From Burkholderia sp. WSM2230 (lineage in GTDB: Bacteria > Pseudomonadota > Gammaproteobacteria > Burkholderiales > Burkholderiaceae): a stretch of 64,000 nt of DNA. The notes under the pieces were generated by a model that was given only the letters and a program-made list of their open reading frames with translations, ran no database searches and was not told the origin of the DNA. Positions within the stretch are counted from its first letter, which is position 1. Each line of letters starts with the position of its first letter. The position numbers were made by a program, and so were the translations under genes. The DNA lies in contig NZ_AXAJ01000007.1 of NCBI RefSeq assembly GCF_000472445.1, positions 750 to 64,749 of the forward strand, given 5' to 3'. Below, piece by piece: positions 8,532 to 16,887 of this stretch.

Positions 8532-9959
8532 ATGTCGAATGCACTGAAGTTTTATATCGACGGTGCGTGGGTTGCGCCGTCGGGCAATGCGCGGCTCGCC
8601 GTAGTCGATCCGTGCACGGAAGAAACATTCGCTGAGATTGCGCTGGGCAATGCGGACGACGTGGAGCGCGCGGTCGCCGCCGCAAAGCGCGCGTTTGCAT
8701 CGTTTTCGACGACGCAGCCCACGGAGCGCGTCGCACTGATTCGCCGCATACTCGATGCCTACATGGCGCGCTACGACGAGATGGCGGAGGTCATCTCGCG
8801 TGAGATCGGCGCGCCGAAAAAACTTTCGCATGCGTGGCAGGCCGCGCTCGGCAAGCGTCATCTGGAAGAACTGCTGCGCACCTGCGACACCTTCGCGTGG
8901 CAGCGCAAGAAGGGCACGACGCTCGTTAATCACGAGCCTGTGGGCGTGGTCGCGCTCATCACGCCATGGAACTGGCCGATCAATCAGATTGTCTGCAAGG
9001 TTGCGCCTGCAATTGCCGCCGGCTGCACGATGGTGCTCAAGCCGAGCGAGGTATCCCCGCTTAACGCCGTGCTGTTCGCCGAGATTCTGGACGCTGCAGG
9101 TGTGCCGCCGGGCGTGTTCAATCTCGTGAACGGCGACGGCCCGACTGTGGGCGCCGCGCTATGCAGTCACCCGGACGTCGACATGGTGTCGTTCACCGGA
9201 TCGACGCGCGCGGGTGTGGAAATCGCGAAGCTTGCCGCGCCGACCGTCAAGCGTGTGCATCAGGAGTTAGGCGGCAAGTCCGCAAACATTCTTCTCGACG
9301 ATGTGGACCTGGAAGCCGCTGTGACATTGGGCGTGAACTCGTGCTTTGGCAACAGCGGCCAGTCGTGCAACGCGCCGACGCGCATGTTGGTCCCCGCAGC
9401 GCGGCACGACGAAGCCGTGCGGATTGCACAGCGCGCGGCGGCCGCGCACTATGTCGGTCCCGCGCATGACGACGAAACCACGATGGGCCCTGTAGTCAGC
9501 GACGTGCAATATGCACGCGTGCAACGGCTGATCGAAAAGGGCATGGAAGAGGGCGCGCTGCTGGCAGCGGGCGGACCTGGACGTCCGGACGGCCTGACGC
9601 GCGGCTACTACGTGCGGCCCACGGTATTCGCGAACGTCGACCCGTCGATGACGATTGCGCGCGAAGAGATTTTTGGCCCTGTGCTTGCGATCATTCCGTA
9701 TCGCGACGAGGAAGACGCTATTGCGATTGCCAACGACACACCGTTTGGACTCGCCGCTTATGTGCAGTCCGCGGACCAGGACCGCGCCCGGCGTGTGGCA
9801 TTGCGTTTGCGCGCGGGCAGCGTGTATTTGAACTATCCGGCGTGGGACGCGGGCTCGCCGTTCGGCGGCTATAAGCAATCGGGCAATGGACGGGAATATG
9901 GCGAGTGGGGTCTCGAGGCGTTTCTTGAGGTGAAGGGGATTGTGGGGTATGGGGAGTAG
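8532..9959 (+). CDS. NAD(P)-dependent aldehyde dehydrogenase
   Basis: A 475-residue aldehyde dehydrogenase. The catalytic cysteine is C279 in NSGQSCNAP and the general base is E245 in HQELGGKS; the cofactor loop is TPWNWPINQ followed by KPSEVSP and the FTGSTRAG turn. The C-terminal block is GYKQSGNGREYG. It oxidises an aldehyde to the acid, here presumably the aldehyde made by the amine oxidase-like protein of the same operon. It follows the second permease by 27 bases and ends the operon. Exact substrate is not determinable; ALDH families of this type include aminobutyraldehyde and related enzymes. Confidence 0.88.
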   Translation: MSNALKFYIDGAWVAPSGNARLAVVDPCTEETFAEIALGNADDVERAVAAAKRAFASFSTTQPTERVALIRRILDAYMARYDEMAEVISREIGAPKKLSHAWQAALGKRHLEELLRTCDTFAWQRKKGTTLVNHEPVGVVALITPWNWPINQIVCKVAPAIAAGCTMVLKPSEVSPLNAVLFAEILDAAGVPPGVFNLVNGDGPTVGAALCSHPDVDMVSFTGSTRAGVEIAKLAAPTVKRVHQELGGKSANILLDDVDLEAAVTLGVNSCFGNSGQSCNAPTRMLVPAARHDEAVRIAQRAAAAHYVGPAHDDETTMGPVVSDVQYARVQRLIEKGMEEGALLAAGGPGRPDGLTRGYYVRPTVFANVDPSMTIAREEIFGPVLAIIPYRDEEDAIAIANDTPFGLAAYVQSADQDRARRVALRLRAGSVYLNYPAWDAGSPFGGYKQSGNGREYGEWGLEAFLEVKGIVGYGE

Positions 9960-9970
9960 GCCGCGAAGGA

Positions 9971-10111
9971 TCAGCCCCGCAGCAGATCTGCAACACGCTC
10001 GGCGATCATGATGGTCGGTACGTTGTGCGCCGAGTGCTTGCCACTCGTCGTAGTCGGCGGGCGCGCCGCGGTTCGCCATCAACGCCCGCCGGGAATCAGA
10101 TAATCGATCAT
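9971..10111 (-). pseudogene. Collapsed GMC (choline dehydrogenase-like) oxidoreductase remnant
   Basis: Three pieces of one gene family lie in order on the minus strand within about 140 bases. ATG 10111 begins MIDYLIPGGR, like the GMC start MxDYLIVGGG. From 10079 the frame reads MANRGAPADYDEWQALG, like the conserved RGxPADYDxW block. In another frame NVPTIMIAERVADLLRG ends at the TGA at 9971, the exact type of GMC C-terminus. More than 90 percent of an expected gene of about 1.6 kb is missing. It sits between the aldehyde dehydrogenase and the binding protein gene, so the locus probably once encoded an alcohol-oxidising GMC enzyme as well. Confidence 0.55.
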
Positions 10112-10159
10112 GTTCGACAGATGAAGACGGCGCGGCAAGCGCCGCAAACCGGAATGCCA

Positions 10160-10200
10160 AAAAAATAAAACGCCCGCGATGAACCGTGTCCGCGCGGGCG
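10160..10200 (-). terminator. Rho-independent terminator of the binding protein gene
   Basis: On the minus strand CGCCCGCG and CGCGGGCG (10200-10193 and 10178-10171) form a stem with a 14-base loop, followed by a T-rich run (TTTTATTTTTTT). It lies just past the stop of the binding protein gene at 10227. Confidence 0.8.
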
Positions 10201-10226
10201 CACCGCTGGCGAGCAAAACCCACCCG

Positions 10227-11270
10227 TTACTGCATGAACTTCAGCCAGCGCGCTTTGGCTTGAATGCCTGCATCGGATGCCCACCAATCTTCGGACATCA
10301 ACGCCTGCTTCGCGGCATTCTCCGGCGAACTCGGCAGTTCGCTCGCACGCTTCGGCGTGATCTTGCCGGTCTTGAACGCAGCCGGATTGCCGGGACCGTA
10401 GTCGATATAAAGCGGCAGGTTCGCTTGCAGCTCAGGCGAGATCGCTGCGTTCAGAAAGCGCACCGCGTCGCTCAGATTCGGCGCATTCTTCAGCAGGCAC
10501 AACTGCGTGTTCTGCAAAATGCCGTCGTTGAAAGTGAAATCGACATCGGGATTGTCCTTGCGCACTGCGCTCGCGCGGCCATTCCAGATCATCGTCATGT
10601 CGACTTCGCCGTCATGCAGCAATTGTGCGGACTGGCCGCCCGAGGTCCACCACACGGTAATGTCAGGCTTGATCTGCTGTAGCTTCCTGAAGGCTCGGTC
10701 GACGTCGAGCGGATAGAGCTTGTCGCGCGGCACGCCGTCGGCGAGCAGCGCCGCTTCCAGCACCGTTTGCGGATCGTTGCGCAGCGCACGCGTGCCTGGG
10801 AAAGCCTTCACGTTCCAGAAGTCGGCCCAGTTTTGCGGCGTCTTTTTGAGTGTCTTTTTGTTGTAGCCGATCACCGTCGAGTAGAACTCGTAAGCGACCG
10901 AATAGGGCGTGCGGTACTTTTCCGGCATCGCGGCGGCGTTGGGTATCTTCGAAAAGTCGAGCTTCTCGAGCAGACCTTCGCGGCCGCCTCGCAGGCAATT
11001 CGAGGTGGGCGTGTCCACCACATCCCAGATCGGCTTGCCGGTCGCGGCCTGCGCCTTGATCTGCGGCCACGCGTCGGGAATGCTGTCCTGATTGATGGTG
11101 AGGCCCAGTTCCTTCGCCGCCGGGTCGAGGATGGCTTTGGTCTGGGCCTCCTGATACGTGCCCCCTTGCGACACGAAAGTGATTTTTCCCGCGGCGAGAG
11201 CGGGCGCCATGCTCGCGACGCTCAACACCAGAGTCATGGCAAACGGACGCAACCTTGGCATGTTGATCAC
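10227..11270 (-). CDS. ABC transporter periplasmic binding protein, polyamine (PotD/PotF) type
   Basis: A periplasmic solute-binding protein of about 347 residues. An N-terminal signal peptide (RLRPFAMTLVLSVASMAPALAAG, written here as AMTLVLSVASMAPALA core) precedes KITFVSQGGTYQEAQTKA, and the later DVVDTPTSN, NPQTVLEAALL and WTSGGQSAQLL segments fit the spermidine/putrescine-binding family. GTG at 11270 is five bases after GAGGAG and is preferred over ATG 11261, which is 14 bases away. It should serve the permease-ATPase operon at 3602-9959 but is transcribed separately and convergently. Confidence 0.82.
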   Translation of the reverse strand: MINMPRLRPFAMTLVLSVASMAPALAAGKITFVSQGGTYQEAQTKAILDPAAKELGLTINQDSIPDAWPQIKAQAATGKPIWDVVDTPTSNCLRGGREGLLEKLDFSKIPNAAAMPEKYRTPYSVAYEFYSTVIGYNKKTLKKTPQNWADFWNVKAFPGTRALRNDPQTVLEAALLADGVPRDKLYPLDVDRAFRKLQQIKPDITVWWTSGGQSAQLLHDGEVDMTMIWNGRASAVRKDNPDVDFTFNDGILQNTQLCLLKNAPNLSDAVRFLNAAISPELQANLPLYIDYGPGNPAAFKTGKITPKRASELPSSPENAAKQALMSEDWWASDAGIQAKARWLKFMQ

Positions 11271-11550
11271 GACTTCTCCTCGATACGGTTGAAGCGAAAA
11301 GACATCATTCAGGTCGGCGCTTTTGCGGCTACGGCTTGAGACCGGAAGGGCAAATAGCGCGGGCTTGAATGGAAATATAATGAGCCAATTTGACCGGAGC
11401 AACGCCGCAATTGTTGGAGTGGTCATGACATGGTGTTATATCAGACCGCTTACGTAGCGGCGTGGGCGATGTGGGTGGTCATTGCCTCATTGTCTTGTCG
11501 CTTGCACTGCGGTCGTGGTCGTGTCGCTGAATCGCGCCGCCTCGCCCGCC

Positions 11551-12258
11551 TTAACTGCTCGCGCCGCGTTTGTCGATTCGCGACATCACATTGGCGACGA
11601 TCCGGTCGCAGCGCGCCCCAGCAAAGCCGAAGAGTTCGCTCCCGGCGAGGTCGATTTCCTGCGCGAGCGCTTCGCGCAACAGGCTCTTTGCGCGGAAATG
11701 CCTGCTGCGCACGGTGGCTTCGGCAATCTCGAGGCATTGCGCGGTTTCCTCCACGCTTAATTCTTCCACCGAGCGCAGTATGAATACCGTGCGGAACGAT
11801 TCGGGCAGTTCGTCGAGCTTGCGCTCGATCAGCGCGCGCATTTCCGCGCGCGCCGCTGCGCTGTCGGGTGGCTCGTAGTCGGACGGATGCATGGCTTCAA
11901 TATCGATGTCGGCGGTATTCGAACTGACTATCGGAACGACGTTCTCGCGGCGCGCATGGCGGCGCAGTCGGCCATAGCATTCGTTCAGCACGAGCCGCGA
12001 GAGCCATGTCGACAAAGCCGCGTCGCCGCGAAACTGGCTGAGCGAACGGTAGGCGCAGAGATATGCATCCTGCAGCGCGTCCTCGGCTTCGGCGTCGTCG
12101 CGCAGCGTCGCGCGTGCGAGCCGGTACAGGCGCCTGTTGTGGCGGCGCATCAGCAACTCAAACGCCGCGCAATCCCCTTCGACGACGCGCCGTACGAGCG
12201 CACGGTCGTCGTCCGAGGCGGACGTGGGCGTAGGCGGTAGGTTCGCTGCTTCGGTCAT
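11551..12258 (-). CDS. ECF-family RNA polymerase sigma factor
   Basis: A 235-residue sigma-70 family protein of the extracytoplasmic-function type. Region 2 (about 30-95) includes DAEAEDALQDAYLCAYRSLSQF and the promoter-melting segment ALSTWLSRLVLN; region 4 (about 145-195) includes ELPESFRTVFILRSVEELSVEETAQ and ATVRSRHFRAKSLLREAL. Regions 1 and 3 are absent, as usual for ECF factors. It starts 13 bases after the cupredoxin stop, so the DUF4142, cupredoxin and sigma genes form one operon. No anti-sigma gene is adjacent. About 30 residues beyond region 4 might have a regulatory role. Target promoters are unknown. Confidence 0.88.
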   Translation of the reverse strand: MTEAANLPPTPTSASDDDRALVRRVVEGDCAAFELLMRRHNRRLYRLARATLRDDAEAEDALQDAYLCAYRSLSQFRGDAALSTWLSRLVLNECYGRLRRHARRENVVPIVSSNTADIDIEAMHPSDYEPPDSAAARAEMRALIERKLDELPESFRTVFILRSVEELSVEETAQCLEIAEATVRSRHFRAKSLLREALAQEIDLAGSELFGFAGARCDRIVANVMSRIDKRGASS

Positions 12259-12271
12259 CGTGTGCGTGCTC

Positions 12272-12613
12272 TCATTGGACTGTCAGCGTGCCGTGCATCG
12301 TCGGATGAAACGTGCAGCCGTACAGATAACTGCCGGGTTTTGCCGGCGCGTAAAACCATGATGCGTTGGCGGCAATGCTGCGCGAATCGAATGCATGCGT
12401 GCCGGCGGTCACGGTATGAGGAAAGAGGTCCTTGTTGATCCATTGAACGCGCTCTCCTCGCTTCACCGTCAGTGTCGCCGGATTGAACTGCATGTTCTCT
12501 ATCGTGACGATGTAAGTTTTCGGCGCCGCGTTGGCCGATAACATGGCGAACGTCAGGGCCAGCATCGCACAGACCAGCGCGGCGCGCCCGGGCGCACGCG
12601 GCCTCCTAACCAC
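12272..12613 (-). CDS. Cupredoxin-domain copper-binding protein, periplasmic
   Basis: A 113-residue precursor. Residues 1 to about 30 are an arginine-rich signal peptide (core ALVCAMLALTFAMLSANA). The mature part is a small plastocyanin/azurin-like fold with the copper ligands visible as the histidine in FPHTVTAG and the cysteine and histidines in YGCTFHPTMHG. It probably carries electrons or copper in the periplasm. I chose GTG 12613, six bases after GGAGA, which overlaps the end of the DUF4142 gene by eight bases; an upstream ATG at 12649 would overlap by 44. Second gene of the DUF4142-cupredoxin-sigma operon. Confidence 0.82.
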   Translation of the reverse strand: MVRRPRAPGRAALVCAMLALTFAMLSANAAPKTYIVTIENMQFNPATLTVKRGERVQWINKDLFPHTVTAGTHAFDSRSIAANASWFYAPAKPGSYLYGCTFHPTMHGTLTVQ

Positions 12614-13139
12614 TGCTTTTCTCCAGCGAAGCCTGCACATGCTTCGCATGTTCGAGATGCGCGACGAAGGCCGGCCGGACCTTCACGAGCAGCGCTTTGA
12701 GCTCCTCGTTTTTCGCACCCGGAATCAGGGTTTTATCGAGCGCGTCGAGCACGCTTTCATGGTAGGTCACTTCGTGATCGATATAAGCGCGATCGAATGC
12801 GGCACCCTTGAGTTTTTTCAGCGCTGCGAGATTTGCATCGCCGCCTTGCTTGAGGGTTTGGCTGGTGCCGTTCTCCTCGGGCGTCACGTTGAGTTTGTGC
12901 ACGAGGTCACTGGCCGATTTGTTGACGGCGCTGTGGTCGGTGACCATCTGTTTGGCGAAGGCTTTGACGTCGCTCGATTTCGAACGGGACTCGGCGAGCT
13001 TGCCGGCGTCGATATCGACCTGATTCGCGGTGACGACGATAGCCGCGATCTGCGGATCGGTCGGACCTGCGCTTTGTGCCCAGCTAGCGAGACTGACGAG
13101 CGCCAGTGCGCCGAGCCACTGAGGATGGATCAGTTTCAT
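12606..13139 (-). CDS. DUF4142 family periplasmic protein
   Basis: A 177-residue precursor with a signal peptide (WLGALALVSLASWAQSAG) and a four-helix, ferritin-like DUF4142 domain: DPQIAAIVVTANQVDIDAGKLAE, FAKQMVTDHSAVNKS, DRAYIDHEVTYHESVLDALD and FVAHLEHAKHVQASLE. The family is widespread in the periplasm or outer membrane of proteobacteria and its biochemical role is not established. The start at 13139 follows GGAGAATCCTC; that Shine-Dalgarno sequence is half of a perfect inverted repeat (see 13141-13203). First gene of a three-gene operon with a cupredoxin and an ECF sigma factor, which suggests a stress or envelope redox function. Confidence 0.85.
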   Translation of the reverse strand: MKLIHPQWLGALALVSLASWAQSAGPTDPQIAAIVVTANQVDIDAGKLAESRSKSSDVKAFAKQMVTDHSAVNKSASDLVHKLNVTPEENGTSQTLKQGGDANLAALKKLKGAAFDRAYIDHEVTYHESVLDALDKTLIPGAKNEELKALLVKVRPAFVAHLEHAKHVQASLEKSSG

Positions 13140-13140
13140 G

Positions 13141-13203
13141 AGGATTCTCCGTTTGCCCAACAATGCGTTGCATACCGCGTTGGATGTCACGACGGAGAAT
13201 CCT
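13141..13203 (-). promoter_or_regulatory. Perfect 12-bp inverted repeat overlapping the Shine-Dalgarno of the DUF4142 operon
   Basis: In the minus-strand transcript AGGATTCTCCGT (13203-13192) is followed 39 bases later by ACGGAGAATCCT (13152-13141), one base before the ATG. The second arm contains the GGAG ribosome binding site, so the two arms would pair and hide it. This could be an RNA thermosensor-like or ligand-gated leader, or alternatively a DNA dyad bound by a protein. The repeat is seen directly; the function is inference. Confidence 0.55.
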
Positions 13204-13226
13204 GTTCCCACTTGAAACGAGCACCT

Positions 13227-14537
13227 TCAGTGGCCGTGCCGCTCGCCGGCCGCGACGGGCATCTGTTTCGATTGACGGCTCAGCATCAGCGTGACGACGG
13301 CGGACACGGCCAGCGTCGCGCCGACCACATACAGACCCGCCGAATAGCCGCCGGTCGCGTTCTTGAGCCAGCCGATTGCGAATGGACCGACAAAGCCGCC
13401 GAGATTGCCGATCGAATTGATCATCGCAATTCCCGCCGCCGCGCCGGCGCCCGACAGGAACATGCTTGGCATTGCCCACAACGGCGCCTTGGCTGCGCTG
13501 ATGCCGACGTTTACGACCACGAGGGCCAGCACGATCATCAGTGCGGTCGCCGCGTTGCCCGCGAACACGAAGCCGAGACAGGCCAGCACGCACGGAATCA
13601 CGACGTGCCACGTGCGCTCTTCTGTGCGGTCCGAGTGCTTTGCCCACAGGATCATGACCACCACTGCGACGATGCTCGGTATGCCCGCGAGCATGCCCGT
13701 CTGGAACGAGTCGAAGCCGTACTGCCTGATGATCAGCGGCGCCCACAAGCCGAGTGTGTACAGGCCTGCGGACGTGCCGAAGTAAATCAGCGCCAACGCC
13801 AGCACACGCGGATCGCGCAGTGCGCGCAATGCGCCAGCAGTGTGGCCCGCATGCGATTGCCGCGCTTCGGCTTCTGTTTTGAGCTTCGCGATCAGCCATT
13901 CGCGCTCCTCCGGCGCGAGCCATTGCGCTTTCGACGGCATGTCGGTCAAGTACTTCAGCACAAAAAAGCCGAGGATTACCGCCGGCAGCGCCTCGAGGAT
14001 ATAGAGCATTTGCCAGTCCGCGAGACCCGCGATCGACGGCAGCTTCATGATCGCGCCGGAAATGGGTGAGCCGATGGCGGTGGAAATGGGCGCGGCGGCC
14101 ATGAACCACGCGGCTGCGACGGCGCGCTGGCGGCTCGGAAACCACAAGCTCAGATACAGAATGATGCCGGGAAAAAAGCCCGCTTCAGCAACGCCCAGCA
14201 GAAAACGCAGCGCGTAGAAGCTGTTCGGGCCGACGACGAATGCGGACGCCAGCGAGACGATCCCCCACGACACCATCACGCGGGCAATCCAGCGGCGCGC
14301 GCCGACCCTGTGAAGAATGAGATTCGACGGAACCTCGAACAGAAAGTAGCCGATAAAGAACAGGCCGCCGCCAAGTCCAAATGCGGTTGGCGAAAGACCA
14401 ATGTCTTTGTTCATCGTTAGCGCGGCGAAGCCCACGTTGACGCGGTCCAGAAAACTCACGAAATACAGCAGCATCACGAACGGGATGATCCGCAGCATCA
14501 GCTTGCGGGACACCCGGCTTTCGAGGTCGGTCATCAT
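13227..14537 (-). CDS. MFS transporter, anion:cation symporter (ACS) family, tartrate-type
   Basis: A 436-residue, roughly 12-helix major facilitator protein. The start [28 protein letters not shown] is the standard opening of ACS carriers for organic acids (phthalate, galactarate, tartrate), followed by EVPSNLILHRVGARRWIARVMVSWG. It lies 153 bases downstream of a tartrate dehydrogenase-like gene on the same strand, so uptake of tartrate or a related hydroxy acid is the likeliest role. The ATG follows a GGAGGAG stretch. The substrate is inferred from the neighbour only. Confidence 0.83.
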   Translation of the reverse strand: MMTDLESRVSRKLMLRIIPFVMLLYFVSFLDRVNVGFAALTMNKDIGLSPTAFGLGGGLFFIGYFLFEVPSNLILHRVGARRWIARVMVSWGIVSLASAFVVGPNSFYALRFLLGVAEAGFFPGIILYLSLWFPSRQRAVAAAWFMAAAPISTAIGSPISGAIMKLPSIAGLADWQMLYILEALPAVILGFFVLKYLTDMPSKAQWLAPEEREWLIAKLKTEAEARQSHAGHTAGALRALRDPRVLALALIYFGTSAGLYTLGLWAPLIIRQYGFDSFQTGMLAGIPSIVAVVVMILWAKHSDRTEERTWHVVIPCVLACLGFVFAGNAATALMIVLALVVVNVGISAAKAPLWAMPSMFLSGAGAAAGIAMINSIGNLGGFVGPFAIGWLKNATGGYSAGLYVVGATLAVSAVVTLMLSRQSKQMPVAAGERHGH

Positions 14538-14690
14538 TGTCTCCTCCTTTGGAGGCTCGAGCGTTTTGCTCTTGTGAAATGCAGCGGAGTGCGAAGCGCG
14601 CGGCGGCCGTCGAATGCGGCCGTTCCTTGTGTGGGGCGACAGGCGTGCGTCGCGAGGCGCGAACTTTCGCGCGGTGGAGCCTTGCGCGGC

Positions 14691-15812
14691 TTATGCGGCG
14701 TCCCCTAAGCGCACCTCTTTCGATGCGTTCGCAGAGGGCGCTGCGGCTCTTTCGATAAATGCGCAGACCGCCGCGGTCACCTGTGCGGTGGTCGCCGTGC
14801 CGCCCAGGTCGCCCGTATGCAGGGATTTGTCCGCAGTCACGGCTTCCACTGCCTGCATCACGCGCTTCGCCGCATCCAGTTCGCCCAGATGTTCGAGCAG
14901 CATCACGACCGACCAGAACGTGCCCACCGGATTTGCGAGGCCTTTGCCCATGATGTCGAATGCGGAGCCGTGGATCGGTTCGAACATCGAAGGAAAACGC
15001 CGTTCAGGCTCGATGTTGCCGGTCGGCGCAATGCCGAGGCTGCCTGCAAGCGCAGCGGCCAGGTCGCTGAGAATGTCGGCGTGCAGGTTGGTGGCGACGA
15101 TGGTGTCGAGGCTCGCGGGACGGTTGATCATGCGCGCTGTCGACGCGTCCACCAGTTCCTTGTCCCATGTGACGTCGGGGAATTCCCTCGAGACCTGTAG
15201 CGCGATTTCGTCCCACATCACCATGGCGTGACGTTGTGCATTGCTCTTCGTGATCACGGTCAGCAGCTTGCGCGGACGCGACTGCGCGAGGCGGAACGCG
15301 AAGCGCATGATGCGCTCTACGCCGGCGCGGGTCATGATCGACACATCCGTTGCCGCTTCAATTGGATGGCCCTGATGAACGCGGCCGCCCACGCCGGAGT
15401 ACTCGCCCTCCGAGTTCTCGCGCACGATCACCCAGTTCAGGTCCTCGGGCTTGCAGCGCTTCAACGGTGCGTCGATGCCGGGCAGAATGCGGGTCGGGCG
15501 GACGTTCGCGTACTGGTCGAAACCCTGGCAGATCTTCAAACGAAGACCCCACAGCGTGACGTGATCGGCAATGTGTGGGTCGCCTGCTGAACCGAACAGG
15601 ATCGCGTCCTTGTCACGGATCGCGTCCAGTCCGTCCGCCGGCATCATCACGCCGTGCTTGCGGTAATAGTCGCCGCCCCAGTCGAAATTTTCGAATTCGA
15701 ATGCGAACGACTTCGTGGTGCCGGCGAGCGTGTCGAGAACCTGGGCGCCGGCCGGCACGACTTCCTTGCCGATGCCGTCGCCGGGAATGGTTGCGATGCG
15801 ATAAGTTTTCAT
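14691..15812 (-). CDS. Tartrate dehydrogenase/decarboxylase-like (isocitrate/isopropylmalate dehydrogenase family)
   Basis: A 373-residue beta-decarboxylating dehydrogenase. It begins MKTYRIATIPGDGIGKEVVPA, then NFDWGGDYYRKHG, and has ANVRPTRILPG and NWVIVRENSEGEYSGVGGR, features shared by tartrate dehydrogenases (TtuC) and D-malate dehydrogenase rather than by LeuB. The NAD-binding and metal-site segments are present (ATNLHADILSDLAAALAGSLG; EPIHGSAFDIMGKG). These enzymes oxidise tartrate or D-malate using NAD and a divalent metal. ATG 15812 follows GGAGACGCAGC and replaces a longer start. It is divergent from a LysR gene and upstream of an MFS carrier, a classic substrate-induced set. Confidence 0.82.
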   Translation of the reverse strand: MKTYRIATIPGDGIGKEVVPAGAQVLDTLAGTTKSFAFEFENFDWGGDYYRKHGVMMPADGLDAIRDKDAILFGSAGDPHIADHVTLWGLRLKICQGFDQYANVRPTRILPGIDAPLKRCKPEDLNWVIVRENSEGEYSGVGGRVHQGHPIEAATDVSIMTRAGVERIMRFAFRLAQSRPRKLLTVITKSNAQRHAMVMWDEIALQVSREFPDVTWDKELVDASTARMINRPASLDTIVATNLHADILSDLAAALAGSLGIAPTGNIEPERRFPSMFEPIHGSAFDIMGKGLANPVGTFWSVVMLLEHLGELDAAKRVMQAVEAVTADKSLHTGDLGGTATTAQVTAAVCAFIERAAAPSANASKEVRLGDAA

Positions 15813-15921
15813 GCTGCGTCTCCGGGAATGTTGTGTGATTGCGGTGACTGTACGCACATCGGCGGGCAAAAACCGGTGCTAGACTCAAAGCATCTTTAAC
15901 TTCTATTCATAAGTGCGTGCC

Positions 15922-16836
15922 ATGCGCGATACCGTTCAGCCAGCGGATCTGGGGTTTTTCTCGACGCTCGCGGCATCCGGCAGCCTCAGTGCGGCGGCGC
16001 GAGAACTCGGGTTGACGGCGGCCGCCATCAGCAAGCGGCTCACGCAGATGGAGAGCCGCGCGGGTGTCGCGCTCGTGAATCGCACCACGCGCCGCATGAT
16101 GCTCACGCCCGAAGGCGAGTTGTATTTACAGCATGCGCGCAGGATTCTCGACGAGATCGACGAACTCGCCGAGTTGCTGGGTTCGGCGAAGAAGAGCCCG
16201 AAGGGACTGTTGCGTGTGAACGCCACGCTCGGCTTCGGGCGCAGCCATGTCGGGCCCGCCATTTCGCGCTTTGTCGCGAAGTATCCGCAGGTGTCGGTGC
16301 AGCTTCAGTTGTCGGTCACGCCGCCGCCGCTGACGGACGATACGTTCGACGTCTGCATCCGCTTTGGCGAGCCGCCTGATACGCGCGTGATCGCGCGGCG
16401 CCTTGCGCGCAACCGGCGTTTGTTGTGCGCGGCGCCTTCATACATCGCCTTGCACGGTATGCCGATGACGCCCCACGACCTCGCGCGGCACAACTGCATC
16501 GGAATTCGTCAAGGTGACGAAGCATATGGTGTGTGGCGCCTGACTTCGGGCAAGGGTGCTTTGACGAAGACCGAAGCGGTGCGCATCAAGGGCACGCTTA
16601 CCACGAACGACGGTGAGATCGCGGTGAAGTGGGCGCTCGAAGGGCACGGCATTCTTTTGCGCGCGGAGTGGGACATCAAACAGTACCTGGCCGATGGCTC
16701 GCTCGTGGTCGTGCTGCCCGGTTATGACACGCCGAACGCCGACATCTTCGCCGTGTACTCGCAGCGGCATCAGATGTCGAACCGCATTCGCGCGTTCGTC
16801 GATTTCGTCGCGCGGGATTTGGGGGAAGCGGGGTGA
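15922..16836 (+). CDS. LysR-type regulator, probable activator of the tartrate-type genes
   Basis: A 304-residue LysR protein. The helix-turn-helix is LAASGSLSAAARELGLTAAAISKRLTQME (residues about 15-43), with TTRRMMLTPEG after it and an effector domain from about 90. The divergent 109-base gap to the dehydrogenase gene includes AT-rich DNA suited to shared control. ATG 15922 is preferred to an upstream GTG at 15913. It probably senses the hydroxy acid used by the divergent operon. Confidence 0.86.
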   Translation: MRDTVQPADLGFFSTLAASGSLSAAARELGLTAAAISKRLTQMESRAGVALVNRTTRRMMLTPEGELYLQHARRILDEIDELAELLGSAKKSPKGLLRVNATLGFGRSHVGPAISRFVAKYPQVSVQLQLSVTPPPLTDDTFDVCIRFGEPPDTRVIARRLARNRRLLCAAPSYIALHGMPMTPHDLARHNCIGIRQGDEAYGVWRLTSGKGALTKTEAVRIKGTLTTNDGEIAVKWALEGHGILLRAEWDIKQYLADGSLVVVLPGYDTPNADIFAVYSQRHQMSNRIRAFVDFVARDLGEAG

Positions 16837-16887
16837 CCTGACGTCGCCTATATTGATTGGGGAAGCACTACGGCACGGAGGCGCATC

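Noticed and set aside
13160..13226. ECF-type promoter for autoregulation of the sigma operon (GGGAAC near 13206-13201)
   Set aside because: A GGAAC-like -35 is present on the minus strand, but no matching -10 element lies at 15-17 bases, so I do not call it.
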